The notes beneath the pieces are model-generated. The model saw only the letters and a program-made list of their open reading frames with translations. It did not search any database and had not been told where the DNA came from. Source: Taibaiella sp. (GTDB lineage Bacteria > Bacteroidota > Bacteroidia > Chitinophagales > Chitinophagaceae). From it: 64,000 bases of DNA. The DNA is taken from the NCBI GenBank assembly GCA_019638495.1, contig JAHBTQ010000001.1, positions 310,001 through 374,000 of the forward strand. The letters are read 5' to 3'. Positions 24,960-34,290 of the stretch are shown in pieces; the first letter of the stretch is position 1, and each line of letters opens with the position of its first letter. The translations under genes were made by a program, and so were the position numbers.

Positions 24960-26908
24960 TAAAGCGTTTCCTCACTACCGCTTTCGCCATTCGAGTGGCG
25001 ATGCTGGCTGCAGGGTTCATTGCATCTGCCACAGTAAGCCATGGGCAGCAGCAGAAAGCGGATACCTCTAACAAAACGACAGTAAACATTGCGCATTCTG
25101 CGCACCTCGATTACTTTAAGACCGATACTGGCTCTTTCACCAAGTTTGTCACCGACGTTATAGTGCACCACGGCTCAGACACCCTATACTGCGACAGCCT
25201 GATCAAGTACGAAAAGAATATTCTTGAAGCATTTGGCAATGTGCGCGTAGTGCAACTCGGCGGTACGGAAGGCACATGTGACTATCTGCGATACACTTCA
25301 GACAAGAAGCTGGCATACATGACCGGTAATGTGAGCCTCACAGACGGGTCGAACCACCTATGGTGCGAAGAGCTGAACTATGACCTGGGCACAAAAACAG
25401 GCATCTACAACAATGGTGGCACCTTACAGAGCGACAGCACTACCGTATCAAGCCAAACGGGCACGTATTACGTAAAGTCGCACGAAGCACGGTTTATCGG
25501 CAATGTGGTTGTAACTGACCCCAAATACCATATCACCTCTAAAGACCTGGGCTATAATACAGAGACCCGTGTGGAGACTTTTTATGACTACTCCGTGGTA
25601 ACAAGCGATAGCGGCCGCTCCATACTCACCACCTGGAAGGGGACCTACGATAGCAAACGCGTCATAGCAAAGTTCACCGGCCACTCATCCATATGGAATG
25701 ACGGCCAGTACATAGAGGCCGACTCTATGCACTATGACAAGCTGAGCGGATACGGCTATGCCATAGGCAATGTGATATCAATAGACACAGAACAGCATGC
25801 TACTATTTACTGCGGCCGTGCCGACTTCTTTCGCCGCAAGCGGGTATTGTGGGCCATCATAAAACCGGTGATGGAAATAGCCAGCGGCAAGGACACATTC
25901 TACATGCGGGCAGATACCTTCTACTCCGCGCCGATGGTGCGCATGCCCGGAAAGGCCTTTGTGATGCCGGTAGATACTCCGGAGTATCGCACAGACAGCG
26001 CTGCAGCTGACAGTGTATCCCTGAAGCTTGCCAACCTGAAGAGCGACAAACAGCATCCGAAGAAACAAACGGAATTTGCCGGCACGAAAGAAAAACCTAA
26101 AGGTAGAGGTCGCCGTAGGAAGGTGGTTGAGGACACGGTAGCTGCATTAACGGACACGGTAACGAAGGAGCCGGCTATAGACAGTATGTGGGCTGTGCCG
26201 ACACTGAAATATCGCCTCTCTGACTTTTACAGGGACACCGGAAAAATAATAACTGTGGCCCCACCAAAGAAGGGCGACAAAAGGAAAATAAAGCCGATAA
26301 AAGCCACCGTAGACACAACCGACGGCGACACAACCGCCCCCATATTCTTTACGGGCTACCACCATGTGCTAATCTTCTCAGACTCTATGCAGGCTAAGTG
26401 CGATAGCGTATGCTATACCCGGTCTGACAGTGTAGTGAAACTGATGACGGAACCTGTAGCATGGTCGCGCAGGAGCCAGATAACGGGCGATGTGATATAT
26501 ATGCAACTGGATAGCGCCAGTGTACGGACTATGTACATACCCGAAAGCTCGTTCATGGTGTCGCGCACGGGCCCGGAAAAGGCAGACCTGTTTGACCAGG
26601 TGCAGGGCACCACATTAACTGCATTCTTCAGGAACAACAATATTGATAAAATGATCGTGACGCCCGAGGCGCAGAGTATCTACTTCTCCAAGGACGATGA
26701 CGGCGCCTACGTGGGACTCAGCGAGGCCAGTGCACTCACCATGCGCATTTTCTTTAGTGACGAAGGCGTGAGCCGCATCAAGTACATCAAAGACGTGAAG
26801 CAGACCATGACCCCCTTGGACCAGGCGAACCTGCCCGGGGCACGACTGAGCCGCTACCATTGGCGCTATGAAGAAAGGCCGAAGAGTAAGGAGGAGTTGT
26901 TTAAGTAG
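24956..26908 (+). CDS. OstA-like (LptA/LptD-N-related) envelope protein
   Basis: A 650-residue exported protein with a signal peptide (about 1-30). Residues about 45-310 form OstA-like beta repeats (YCDSLIKYEKNILEAFGNV, YMTGNVSLTDGSNHLWCEEL, ARFIGNVVVTDPKYHI, WNDGQYIEADSMHYD), the jelly-roll modules that in LptA and LptD carry lipopolysaccharide across the periplasm. A basic Lys/Arg-rich linker (about 345-385) precedes a second OstA-like part (SDSMQAKCDSVCYTR, SQITGDVIYMQL). Bacteroidota commonly have such a long OstA-like protein. Coupling to mlaD by a four-base overlap suggests joint work in outer-membrane lipid transport (inference). Confidence 0.82.
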   Translation: MIKRFLTTAFAIRVAMLAAGFIASATVSHGQQQKADTSNKTTVNIAHSAHLDYFKTDTGSFTKFVTDVIVHHGSDTLYCDSLIKYEKNILEAFGNVRVVQLGGTEGTCDYLRYTSDKKLAYMTGNVSLTDGSNHLWCEELNYDLGTKTGIYNNGGTLQSDSTTVSSQTGTYYVKSHEARFIGNVVVTDPKYHITSKDLGYNTETRVETFYDYSVVTSDSGRSILTTWKGTYDSKRVIAKFTGHSSIWNDGQYIEADSMHYDKLSGYGYAIGNVISIDTEQHATIYCGRADFFRRKRVLWAIIKPVMEIASGKDTFYMRADTFYSAPMVRMPGKAFVMPVDTPEYRTDSAAADSVSLKLANLKSDKQHPKKQTEFAGTKEKPKGRGRRRKVVEDTVAALTDTVTKEPAIDSMWAVPTLKYRLSDFYRDTGKIITVAPPKKGDKRKIKPIKATVDTTDGDTTAPIFFTGYHHVLIFSDSMQAKCDSVCYTRSDSVVKLMTEPVAWSRRSQITGDVIYMQLDSASVRTMYIPESSFMVSRTGPEKADLFDQVQGTTLTAFFRNNNIDKMIVTPEAQSIYFSKDDDGAYVGLSEASALTMRIFFSDEGVSRIKYIKDVKQTMTPLDQANLPGARLSRYHWRYEERPKSKEELFK

Positions 26909-26929
26909 GGTTTTCTTTATATTTGTTTC

Positions 26930-27424
26930 GTGCTCAAAAGTTTTAAAAAACTGAAACCGGGAACATTGGCCGGGCTGAGTGGAAGCATTTACATTCTGCT
27001 GGTCTTCCCGGGCTACCTGCATGAAGCAGTGGCAACGCACAACGATGCAAAGTGGTTTTGCTGTGTTTTCAGTCTCGTTTTCGCAGCGGCAAATTTTGTT
27101 TGGATCGGTGTAGCAGCATTGCATCAACTTGACAACACTCTCACAAGACAAAACCCATCCAGCTACGCACCCAGCTACGCAAAGCCTTCCCGCTTCTCCA
27201 TCTACTTCTCTGTAGCCACCACCCTGGGCTTTGTGCTTTTTATGCTACCGCTAGGTATAAGAGGTCTGGTAAAAGCCATAAAAACAGACAACACGCTACT
27301 CATTGCCTGCTCTATGTTTTTGATAACGCTGGCAATCTGGGCCAGTATCAAGCATGCTTTAGCAATGAAGAAGGGCGGCATAAAAGGCTGGGTAGACGAG
27401 AACACCCGCCTGCGCAAGGTGTAG
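26930..27424 (+). CDS. Four-helix membrane protein of unknown function
   Basis: A 164-residue protein with about four membrane segments (residues about 15-33, 40-62, 91-112 and 122-142), separated in the middle by a Ser/Tyr/Pro-rich loop (PSSYAPSYAKPSR). It ends in a basic tail. The family is not recognised. The start is GTG at 26930, 21 bases after the OstA-like stop; no in-frame ATG exists before the first membrane segment. It may be a third gene of the mlaD unit or independent. It is convergent with the response regulator at 27444. Confidence 0.62.
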   Translation: MLKSFKKLKPGTLAGLSGSIYILLVFPGYLHEAVATHNDAKWFCCVFSLVFAAANFVWIGVAALHQLDNTLTRQNPSSYAPSYAKPSRFSIYFSVATTLGFVLFMLPLGIRGLVKAIKTDNTLLIACSMFLITLAIWASIKHALAMKKGGIKGWVDENTRLRKV

Positions 27425-27443
27425 CCCAAAAGATTAGCACTGC

Positions 27444-27830
27444 TTAGTTTATCTCCTGAATTATCGCCTCTATCTTGGCGAAGGCGTCTGCGTCTTTGAT
27501 AACGTAGGTATCTGCACCTTTCATAATGGTTTGCAGGGCAGTGCCATAGGCATCCTGGCTGGAGAGCATGATGACGTGGATGGTAGGGTCCAGCTTCTTC
27601 ACCAGGTCTAGTATCTGCGCACCATTGGCAGCAGATTCCTTCACCGAATTGAGGTTGTAATCCAGAATGATGATGTCAGGAGACTCATCAAGATGATGAA
27701 TGCACTCCTCTCCAGTACCAAAAACAGTAACCTTATGCATAGTGCGACGCGTGAGGTAGTCCTCTAATGCCATTGTGAGCATCTCATTGTCGTCTACGAT
27801 GAATATCTTTTTGGATAGTTTCCTATGCAT
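27444..27830 (-). CDS. Single-domain response regulator
   Basis: A receiver-only protein of 128 residues. The acidic pair is in FIVDDNEML, the phospho-acceptor is Asp57 (IIILDYNLNS), the Ser of MLSSQD and Lys of YVIKDADAF complete the active site. A short insertion (NSVKESAANGAQ) follows the phospho-acceptor. No output domain is present. No kinase is adjacent, so it is an orphan regulator; partners could be the TPR kinase at 35.1 kb or others outside the window. It lies downstream of the DEAD-box helicase gene's end on the opposite side of a terminator. Confidence 0.88.
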   Translation of the reverse strand: MHRKLSKKIFIVDDNEMLTMALEDYLTRRTMHKVTVFGTGEECIHHLDESPDIIILDYNLNSVKESAANGAQILDLVKKLDPTIHVIMLSSQDAYGTALQTIMKGADTYVIKDADAFAKIEAIIQEIN

Positions 27831-27916
27831 GGAGGGAGCGGTTTTCCGTGGCTAAAATACACTTTTTACCAGTCAAATTATAGATTGGGTGCGTTGTGGT
27901 CTGAAAGTTGAAAACA

Positions 27917-27946
27917 AAGGGGCGGACTTTTGTAAGTCCGCCCCTT
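27917..27946 (-). terminator. Intrinsic terminator of the DEAD-box helicase gene
   Basis: A perfect 13-base-pair stem pairs 27917-27929 with 27934-27946 around a four-base loop. On the minus strand it is followed by TTTGTTTTC. It begins 14 bases after the helicase stop. Confidence 0.85.
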
Positions 27947-27959
27947 GTGAAATGTTAGA

Positions 27960-29738
27960 TTATGCGTCGCGCCGTTTGCCCTTATAGCCGCCGCCGCCCG
28001 GGCGACCGCCGCCTGAGTGTCCGCCACCGGAATGACCACCGCCCTCGCGGCGACCATAAGCACGCACATCGCCTGAATAACGTGGGCCCGATGGGCGCGA
28101 CTTCTGGAAGTCCCTGTTGCCACCGCCGCCGCCATGTGCGCCGCGGTTCTGGTCTGCCTCTTCAAGACGCACTTTACGGCCTTTGAATTTCTTAGAAGAC
28201 AAATGTTCTACAATGTACTCTGCCGCATCACCCGGAACATTAAAGAAGCTGCTCAGGTCACGAACCGTTACACGCTCTATCACGTTTGAGTCGATGTCTA
28301 CAGACTCTGTAATGAACTGAATAAGCTTTTGTGTGTTCAGTCCGTCCTTCTCACCCAGGTTGATGAACAGGCGTGCAGAGCGGCCACCACGACCACGATC
28401 CTTGCTTTCGTATCCCGCATTCAGGTCGTTTGCGTCCTGGTATGCGTCTATGGTATCGCGCAGTTGCAGCCATATCAGCTTGCGTATCAGCTCGTCCTTG
28501 TCCACATCTGCAAATTGCTCGTGAATGCTATCATAGTACAGGCGTGCAAAGTCTGCACGTGGCTGTGCGGTAGCTATCTGCTCCAGGTAGAAGAACAGGC
28601 GCTTACGCACCACCTCTGCACCATCAGGTATATCGCTCTTGTGGAACTTCTGTTTTACCAGCTTTTCTATCTGGCGGATGTTTGATATCTGCTTTGGCGA
28701 CACGATAGACATACAGATACCCGACTTGCCGGCGCGCGCTGTGCGGCCGCTACGGTGTGTATATACTTCAGGGTCATCGGGCAGTTCGTAGTTGATAACA
28801 TGCGTAATGTCGTTTACGTCAATACCGCGCGCTGCCACGTCTGTAGCCACAATGCACTGAAGTGTTTTGTTCTTAAAGCGCTCCAGCACCTTGCTGCGCA
28901 TCTTCTGGTCCATATCGCCATGCAGCGGGCTCACGTGGTAGCCCATCTTCATCAGCTTTTCCGCTATTTCCTGGCAGTCCTGCTTGGTACGGGTAAAGAT
29001 GATACCATAGATACCGGGAGTAAAGTCCAGCAGGCGCTGCAGCGTCTCAAACCTGTTGTGATGCTGCGTTACATAATACTGGTGGTCTATGTTCTCGTTT
29101 GTAGTGTTTGCAGTAGCAACTGAAAACTCTTTCCAGTCTTTCATGAAGCGCTTGGCTATGCCACGCACATCATTGCTCATTGTGGCGCTAAACAGCCATG
29201 TGTGTTCACGTGCCGGTGTATTCTTCAGGATAAGGTCTATATCCTCGCGGAAACCCATGTTCAGCATTTCGTCGGCCTCGTCCAGCACTACATACTGCAC
29301 ATCATCAAGCGAAATAGCTTTACGCTCCAGCAGGTCTATAAGCCTGCCGGGGGTAGCCACGATCACTTGTGGGTGCGACTTTACCTCGCGTATCTGCCCA
29401 CCTATGGGCACACCGCCGTACACGGCTGTAATGCGCAATCCACGCATGTACGAGCCATATTTGCTCATTTCTTCCTGTATTTGCATACAGAGTTCACGTG
29501 TGGGGCTGAGCACCAGCGCCTGAACGTGTTTTTGCGCCACGTCTACGTGGTGCAATAAGGGCAGACCAAATGCTGCGGTCTTACCGGTTCCGGTTTGCGC
29601 AAGCCCTATTATGTCTATGGGATCTGATAAGAGAGTGGGAATTACCTTCTGCTGAATAGGTGTAGGAGTTTCGAAGCCCAGGTCAGAGATAGCCTGCGTC
29701 AGTTCTTCCCGAAGGGAGAACGATGAAAATGTAGTCAT
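27960..29738 (-). CDS. DEAD-box RNA helicase with DbpA-type RNA-binding domain and Arg/Gly-rich tail
   Basis: A 592-residue ATP-dependent RNA helicase. The core carries the Q motif (PTPIQQKVIP), Walker A (AQTGTGKTAAF, near residue 42), VLDEADEML, FSATM, RGIDVNDITHVINYELP and HRSGRTARAG. Residues about 455-535 form a DbpA/CsdA-like RNA-binding domain (ARLFINLGEKDGLNTQKLIQ, VRDLSSFFNVPGDAAEYIV). The last 50 residues are Gly/Arg/His-rich with GGGHSGGGHSGGGRPGGGG. Such enzymes act in ribosome assembly and mRNA turnover, often in the cold. It is a single-gene unit with its own terminator. Confidence 0.93.
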   Translation of the reverse strand: MTTFSSFSLREELTQAISDLGFETPTPIQQKVIPTLLSDPIDIIGLAQTGTGKTAAFGLPLLHHVDVAQKHVQALVLSPTRELCMQIQEEMSKYGSYMRGLRITAVYGGVPIGGQIREVKSHPQVIVATPGRLIDLLERKAISLDDVQYVVLDEADEMLNMGFREDIDLILKNTPAREHTWLFSATMSNDVRGIAKRFMKDWKEFSVATANTTNENIDHQYYVTQHHNRFETLQRLLDFTPGIYGIIFTRTKQDCQEIAEKLMKMGYHVSPLHGDMDQKMRSKVLERFKNKTLQCIVATDVAARGIDVNDITHVINYELPDDPEVYTHRSGRTARAGKSGICMSIVSPKQISNIRQIEKLVKQKFHKSDIPDGAEVVRKRLFFYLEQIATAQPRADFARLYYDSIHEQFADVDKDELIRKLIWLQLRDTIDAYQDANDLNAGYESKDRGRGGRSARLFINLGEKDGLNTQKLIQFITESVDIDSNVIERVTVRDLSSFFNVPGDAAEYIVEHLSSKKFKGRKVRLEEADQNRGAHGGGGGNRDFQKSRPSGPRYSGDVRAYGRREGGGHSGGGHSGGGRPGGGGYKGKRRDA

Positions 29739-29890
29739 TAAAAGAACTTTGTTGAATAAAATGCGATGCCAGTGCGGCGATTGCGGGTGCGAAGGTACGG
29801 CAAATAAATGAGGTTAATAAGTTAAAATGATAATTGGTCAGATGGTTAAAAGGGGTAATTGGTGGAATGACGACCAAAATAAACACCAAT

Positions 29891-30541
29891 TTAACCTCCT
29901 ACATACTCTCCCAGCACCACTTCCAGCTCAGAAATGATCATTGCGGTTGCGCCCCACACTATTGTGCCGTCATCAAGTTTGTATGCTTTTACATTCCTGA
30001 TGAGGCCCGGCATTGCCGGCGAGGTAACATCTGTTGTTGTTTTGCGGCTGCTGTGAAAAAGGTGAGATAGGGGCGTTTCGATAATATGCGCCACTTCATC
30101 GTCGTTCAGGTTGAAATCCGGGCGCTCCGGTGCAAATGCGACAAATGGCGACACATTGAAATTGCTGACAGGTATGTATAGTGGCGTCAGGGGGCCGAGC
30201 ACATCTACCGCTGCCGGGCGTACACCCACCTCCTCTTCTGCCTCCCGCAGAGCTGTAAACAGCAATTCGCCGTCTGCCTGCTCATATCGCCCACCGGGAA
30301 AACTCACCTGTGCGCTGTGCGCTCCCTTGTCTTCCCGTCGTTTCATCAGCAGCATGGTCAGCTCATCTGCCACAGGGTATAGCAGGCAGAGCACAGCACT
30401 GGGGCGTGCATTCTCAGGCACGGTGCGTGGCAGACCCACCACACGGCCCATCATCAGTTCCTGGGCTGTGAGTCCTGGCAGTGGCATCTGGAGCCGCTGC
30501 CTCACCCATTCTATATGTTGGGGACGGAAATTCAGAAACAC
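29891..30541 (-). CDS. Nudix hydrolase (CoA pyrophosphatase-like)
   Basis: A 216-residue Nudix protein. The Nudix box is SFPGGRYEQADGE followed by ALREAEEEVG, and the family-specific N-terminus RLQMPLPGLTAQE resembles the NudL/CoA pyrophosphatase group, which cleaves CoA to phosphopantetheine and ADP. The start is GTG at 30541; later starts are GTG at 30505 and ATG at 30487, but the N-terminal family pattern favours 30541. TATCTTTG at 30541-30548 overlaps this start codon, so either that promoter-like element is chance or translation starts further in. The gene follows DUF4340 by 20 bases on the same strand. Confidence 0.85.
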   Translation of the reverse strand: MFLNFRPQHIEWVRQRLQMPLPGLTAQELMMGRVVGLPRTVPENARPSAVLCLLYPVADELTMLLMKRREDKGAHSAQVSFPGGRYEQADGELLFTALREAEEEVGVRPAAVDVLGPLTPLYIPVSNFNVSPFVAFAPERPDFNLNDDEVAHIIETPLSHLFHSSRKTTTDVTSPAMPGLIRNVKAYKLDDGTIVWGATAMIISELEVVLGEYVGG

Positions 30542-30561
30542 AAAGATATTGCAGGAGTTGC

Positions 30562-31650
30562 TTAGTGACTCACTTGACCGGCTTTCAACTCACCCGGTGC
30601 GGTTGGGGCACCTGTTGGCACCACATCTTTGCGGAAAAACTCAGGTGCCTTGCGGAAGATGTTGTGGAAGATAAGCTGCTGAATCATCACTGTGTCTTTA
30701 TAGTCATTGATAATGGCATACATGCGGTCGGCATCATAATCTTCGGGGGCATCGTTGGCCAGGTCAGAGGCTTTCTGGTTCTTACTGCGTTTGTTCACAG
30801 CCATCCAGTATATGTCTACGTGCTTCACCTTTCCGCTCTTCAGCACCATGTCTATAGACGAGTGTTTTGGTGCAGTCTTAATGGTGGTGTCGTTGTCTGA
30901 AAGGCCATTGAGGTAACCCTCGCAATTGACATTCCTGAAAAATCGGAGGTAGGCCGATGCACGTCTTTCATTCATACCATCCGGGCTGTTCATCACCCTT
31001 GGTTCTGCTGCCACTACCGGGCTGTCATTGGGCCCACGCGTCACTGTAAACGACTGCTCAGGCTTGCCGGCATACTGCAGTGATACCGACTTTATGTCTT
31101 CCGGTGCCACATTGAAAACAGTTCTATCGCGCCAGTCGCGCAGTTTAGCCGAATAGCGGGGTGTCAGGTAGCCCACAAATCCTTCCTGCTGCACCACGTA
31201 GGGTTGTTTTGCACCTTCCATCATCATGTAGGTGCCAGAATTATTCACGGCTATGCCGCCTACATAGAACACCTTCATCTTCTTGCCGCCACGGTCATAC
31301 ACTTCTACTTTGGTGCCATGTGTGGCCAGACCTTCAACCGCATTATTAAACGCGGCCTTTGGCACCGGATACAGTGCAGACTGCTTCATAATGGTAGTAA
31401 GGAGCAGGTTCACCATACTTGGCAATGCCGGATATTGCTTATTCACCACCCATCCGCTGTCTGTACGCTCCACGGTGACCATGTCGCCGCCCGGTGCCGC
31501 AAGGAACAGTTTTCCTATAGCTGACGTATCCTTCACTGTGAACCCCGCTTCTGCAGGGTCGAACGGAGACTCACCTCCTCCGGGCAGCAAATAATAGATG
31601 GCCGTGCCCAGTACAGCAAGGATTACTATGTAGATAAGTGTCTTACGCAT
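30562..31650 (-). CDS. DUF4340 domain protein
   Basis: A 362-residue protein with one N-terminal membrane segment (about 4-22, LIYIVILAVLGTAIYYLL) and a beta-rich periplasmic part typical of DUF4340 (ERTDSGWVVNKQYPALPSMV, KVFYVGGIAVNNSGTYMM, VQQEGFVGYLTPRYSAKLRDW shown partly). DUF4340 proteins often sit next to GldG-like ABC auxiliary proteins. Here the start overlaps the end of gldG by eight bases, so it is the third gene of the gldF-gldG operon and probably a subunit or helper of that transporter (inference). The ATG at 31650 is chosen at the membrane segment; upstream codons lie inside gldG. Confidence 0.82.
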   Translation of the reverse strand: MRKTLIYIVILAVLGTAIYYLLPGGGESPFDPAEAGFTVKDTSAIGKLFLAAPGGDMVTVERTDSGWVVNKQYPALPSMVNLLLTTIMKQSALYPVPKAAFNNAVEGLATHGTKVEVYDRGGKKMKVFYVGGIAVNNSGTYMMMEGAKQPYVVQQEGFVGYLTPRYSAKLRDWRDRTVFNVAPEDIKSVSLQYAGKPEQSFTVTRGPNDSPVVAAEPRVMNSPDGMNERRASAYLRFFRNVNCEGYLNGLSDNDTTIKTAPKHSSIDMVLKSGKVKHVDIYWMAVNKRSKNQKASDLANDAPEDYDADRMYAIINDYKDTVMIQQLIFHNIFRKAPEFFRKDVVPTGAPTAPGELKAGQVSH

Positions 31651-33376
31651 TGGCTGAAGGGTTTTGGGTAGAGACGTTCTTTGTCTCATATTTCTTCTTA
31701 CGGAAGAAAAGGTAAGCAGAGGCAAATACCAGCACCAGTGCCACGGGAATACCCACATTCACTGCCTGCCACATTGTCTTTTCCGGCTTCACACGCCCTT
31801 TGTCCAGCAGGCGCAGTTTCACATCTTTCGAGCGCGCTTCCAGCACACCTGAGTGATCTGTCAGGTACTCCAGGCAATTGAAAAGGAATGCCTTGTTGGC
31901 AAAATATTCACCCGAGAAAGGATAGTAACCTATGGGCAGCACGCCGTCTTTTGCCGTATACCCATTACTGAACGCCTCACCAATAGAGGTAACGATCATG
32001 CTGTTGGGCTTCGCACACTTGCTCACAAAAGGCATCTTCAGCGAGTCCAGCAGGCGCAGGTATTCGGGAGCCAGCCTGTTTTCATATACCGAATGGAAAT
32101 CCCCTTCCAGCAAAACAGCCACAGGCAGGTATGATTTCGTGAACATTTCATGCTTCAGCGGATAGCTCATCATGCTGAGGCTAACGCGTACCGGCGATCG
32201 CGCAGCACGACTATATTTAGACGTGTGGAGCAGGATAGTTTTACTGATGCCTTCGCTGCGAATGGTGTCAATGGTATTTGTAAACCCGGCCATAACCAGG
32301 TCCATATTCTTAACAATGGGATGCTCAGAAGTTGGGTTTAACCTTGGGAAGTACACCCAATCGTGCAGCTGAGGCCTGCCATTATTCATAACCCGTGGCA
32401 ACGGATTGCACTGCATATCTTCTACAAGGTCAAAATTTACCCGCACACCATACTTAAACAGTATATCATCCAGTTCCAGCGGGTGCTCAATAGCGATGAA
32501 CTGAGGGGCATTGGCCAGGCTGTCAAGCGAGGCGTTGAGTGCATTTACTACCCACAACACGTGCCCTCCACGCATTATGTACTGGTCTATTTTCAGCTTA
32601 TCGGGCCCGCTAAATGGCATAGTAGGCTGGTTAATGATAATTGCATCGTAGACCAGCGAAATATCCAGCGAATGAGGAAGATCCAGCGAATCCAGATCAT
32701 ATATGGCCGGCAGCGTAGACAACATGTCGTATGTCTTTACACCCAGCGGCTCGCCATGACCGGTCAGGTAGGCTATGGATGGGCGGGTAGGTTTGCCCAG
32801 CTGGTTGATAGCGTTCGCAAACTTATACTCCAGCATGGCCTCGGCATAGCTTATCTGCTCTACAGAGCCCCTACCCGGGGGCGCATCCAGCAGATAAATA
32901 GGCATCTCCCTGCCGTTGTACTGCACAAGCGCGTAGGGGAAGAATGGCTTCATGGAGTACTCATCATCATCCTCGTTGCTCAGCTCCATCATCTTCACGC
33001 CTTTCGTTTCCAGGTCGTGTGCTATTTGCTTTTTCTCTTTGTCAGTCTTGCCTTCAAACGGGTCGGTGAAACGGAAAATTATGTGGCTTCCACCTATCTC
33101 CTTAAAAGAACGCAGGCGTTCTTTTACCGCTTCTTGCATGCGTTGCAGCCCCGCAGGAAATTTTCCCTTCAGGTACACATCTATCACCGCCACTTCGGGC
33201 ATGGTGCGTAGTAACTTCTTCGTTGGTTCGGTAAGAGTGAATCGCTTTTCGTGCGTAAGGTCGACACCCCCATGAAACCACGATGCAAGAACATTTATAC
33301 AAACTACAATAGCAGCCATGACCACTATACGAATGGTTGCCTGCTGTTTCTGCCTGTTGTTCTTTTTCGTTGCCAT
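31643..33376 (-). CDS. gldG: Gliding-motility ABC transporter auxiliary protein GldG
   Basis: A 577-residue protein with membrane segments near both ends (about 15-33 and 545-563). Between them lies the ABC auxiliary domain: VDLTHEKRFTLTEPTKKLL, YLTGHGEPLGVKTYDML and QYIMRGGHVLWVVN are characteristic of GldG. In Flavobacterium the GldA-GldF-GldG ABC complex is needed for gliding; outside flavobacteria the same genes occur in non-gliders too. The start is five bases after the gldF stop and the end overlaps DUF4340, so the three genes are one operon. The ATPase GldA is not in this window. Confidence 0.9.
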   Translation of the reverse strand: MATKKNNRQKQQATIRIVVMAAIVVCINVLASWFHGGVDLTHEKRFTLTEPTKKLLRTMPEVAVIDVYLKGKFPAGLQRMQEAVKERLRSFKEIGGSHIIFRFTDPFEGKTDKEKKQIAHDLETKGVKMMELSNEDDDEYSMKPFFPYALVQYNGREMPIYLLDAPPGRGSVEQISYAEAMLEYKFANAINQLGKPTRPSIAYLTGHGEPLGVKTYDMLSTLPAIYDLDSLDLPHSLDISLVYDAIIINQPTMPFSGPDKLKIDQYIMRGGHVLWVVNALNASLDSLANAPQFIAIEHPLELDDILFKYGVRVNFDLVEDMQCNPLPRVMNNGRPQLHDWVYFPRLNPTSEHPIVKNMDLVMAGFTNTIDTIRSEGISKTILLHTSKYSRAARSPVRVSLSMMSYPLKHEMFTKSYLPVAVLLEGDFHSVYENRLAPEYLRLLDSLKMPFVSKCAKPNSMIVTSIGEAFSNGYTAKDGVLPIGYYPFSGEYFANKAFLFNCLEYLTDHSGVLEARSKDVKLRLLDKGRVKPEKTMWQAVNVGIPVALVLVFASAYLFFRKKKYETKNVSTQNPSANA

Positions 33377-33380
33377 ACTG

Positions 33381-34124
33381 CTATGCTCCTGCCCCCCTGG
33401 TGCGATATGCCAGAGAGAAGCGGGTAAGCGATATAAAAAATGCTATTACGGAAATAAAATAAACCACGTCGCGCGAATCTATAAGCCCGCGGCTGATGCT
33501 GTTGTAATGAAACTCCATTCCTACCATGCCGAGATAGTAATCAATGCCTTCTGAGAACTTAGGCAGCTTACTCAGTTGCTCAAAACCGGTATAAAGTACG
33601 TAGCAGGCAAACAGCGCTATCAGGAACCCGGTCACCTGGTTGGCAGTGAGCGATGAGCAAAAAACCCCGATGGCCGCAAACGTAGCGGCAAGAAAGAATA
33701 GCCCGGCATAAGAGCCTATTATGGCTCCTGTGTCTATAGGAATGTCTATATAGCTCAGATTATGAATAGTATATACATAGATAAGTGTGGGCAGCAGTGC
33801 CAACGCTATAAGCGCCACAGTGGCCAGGTACTTTCCAAGGATGATCTCCAGGTCGCTCACAGGCTTGGTGCTGAGCCACTCTATCGTGCCGGTGCGAAAC
33901 TCGTCGGCAAATGAACGCATGGTAACCGCGGGAACGAGTAACAGCAGTAGCCAGGGCGCAATCTCAAAGAAGCGCTCCATAGAGGCATAACCATACTCAA
34001 GGATGCTGTAATTGGGGATTATCCACAAAAAGAGACCACAAGCTACCAGGAACACCAGGAGTGCCACGTAGCCCACAATAGAACTAAAGAAAGAATTTAT
34101 CTCCTTTAAAAAAATACTTCGCAT
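33381..34124 (-). CDS. gldF: Gliding-motility ABC transporter permease GldF
   Basis: A 247-residue ABC-2-type permease with six hydrophobic segments (first at about 15-35). The N-terminus MRSIFLKEINSFFSSIVGY and the loop FADEFRTGTIEWLSTKPVSD are typical of GldF. The ATG at 34124 is the family start; 24 codons upstream are open but unrelated. A TATATTTG -7-like element lies at 34149-34156 on this strand. It is the first gene of gldF-gldG-DUF4340. It would form the channel of an ABC exporter with an ATPase encoded elsewhere. Confidence 0.9.
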   Translation of the reverse strand: MRSIFLKEINSFFSSIVGYVALLVFLVACGLFLWIIPNYSILEYGYASMERFFEIAPWLLLLLVPAVTMRSFADEFRTGTIEWLSTKPVSDLEIILGKYLATVALIALALLPTLIYVYTIHNLSYIDIPIDTGAIIGSYAGLFFLAATFAAIGVFCSSLTANQVTGFLIALFACYVLYTGFEQLSKLPKFSEGIDYYLGMVGMEFHYNSISRGLIDSRDVVYFISVIAFFISLTRFSLAYRTRGAGA

Positions 34125-34148
34125 TCGTAAGGCCCCCCTTAGGGTGGG

Positions 34149-34156
34149 CAAATATA
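34149..34156 (-). promoter_or_regulatory. -7 element upstream of gldF
   Basis: TATATTTG on the minus strand matches TAnnTTTG at 8 of 8, 24 bases before the gldF ATG. No clear -33 element is seen. Confidence 0.35.
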
Positions 34157-34290
34157 GTAAAAGACGTGTGCTTTGACAGTGGCCTTGGGTTGGCAAACGT
34201 TAAAATTGGCAATAACACATAAATCGCTTATTAATATCGGACCCTGTGGGCGGGTCGCAGCGAATGGATAAAAACTGCAACTTTGCAGCC

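Noticed and set aside
32363..33211. 282-codon plus-strand frame opposite gldG
   Set aside because: It lies wholly inside gldG, shows no signal, motif or plausible start, and is explained by codon bias of the real gene.
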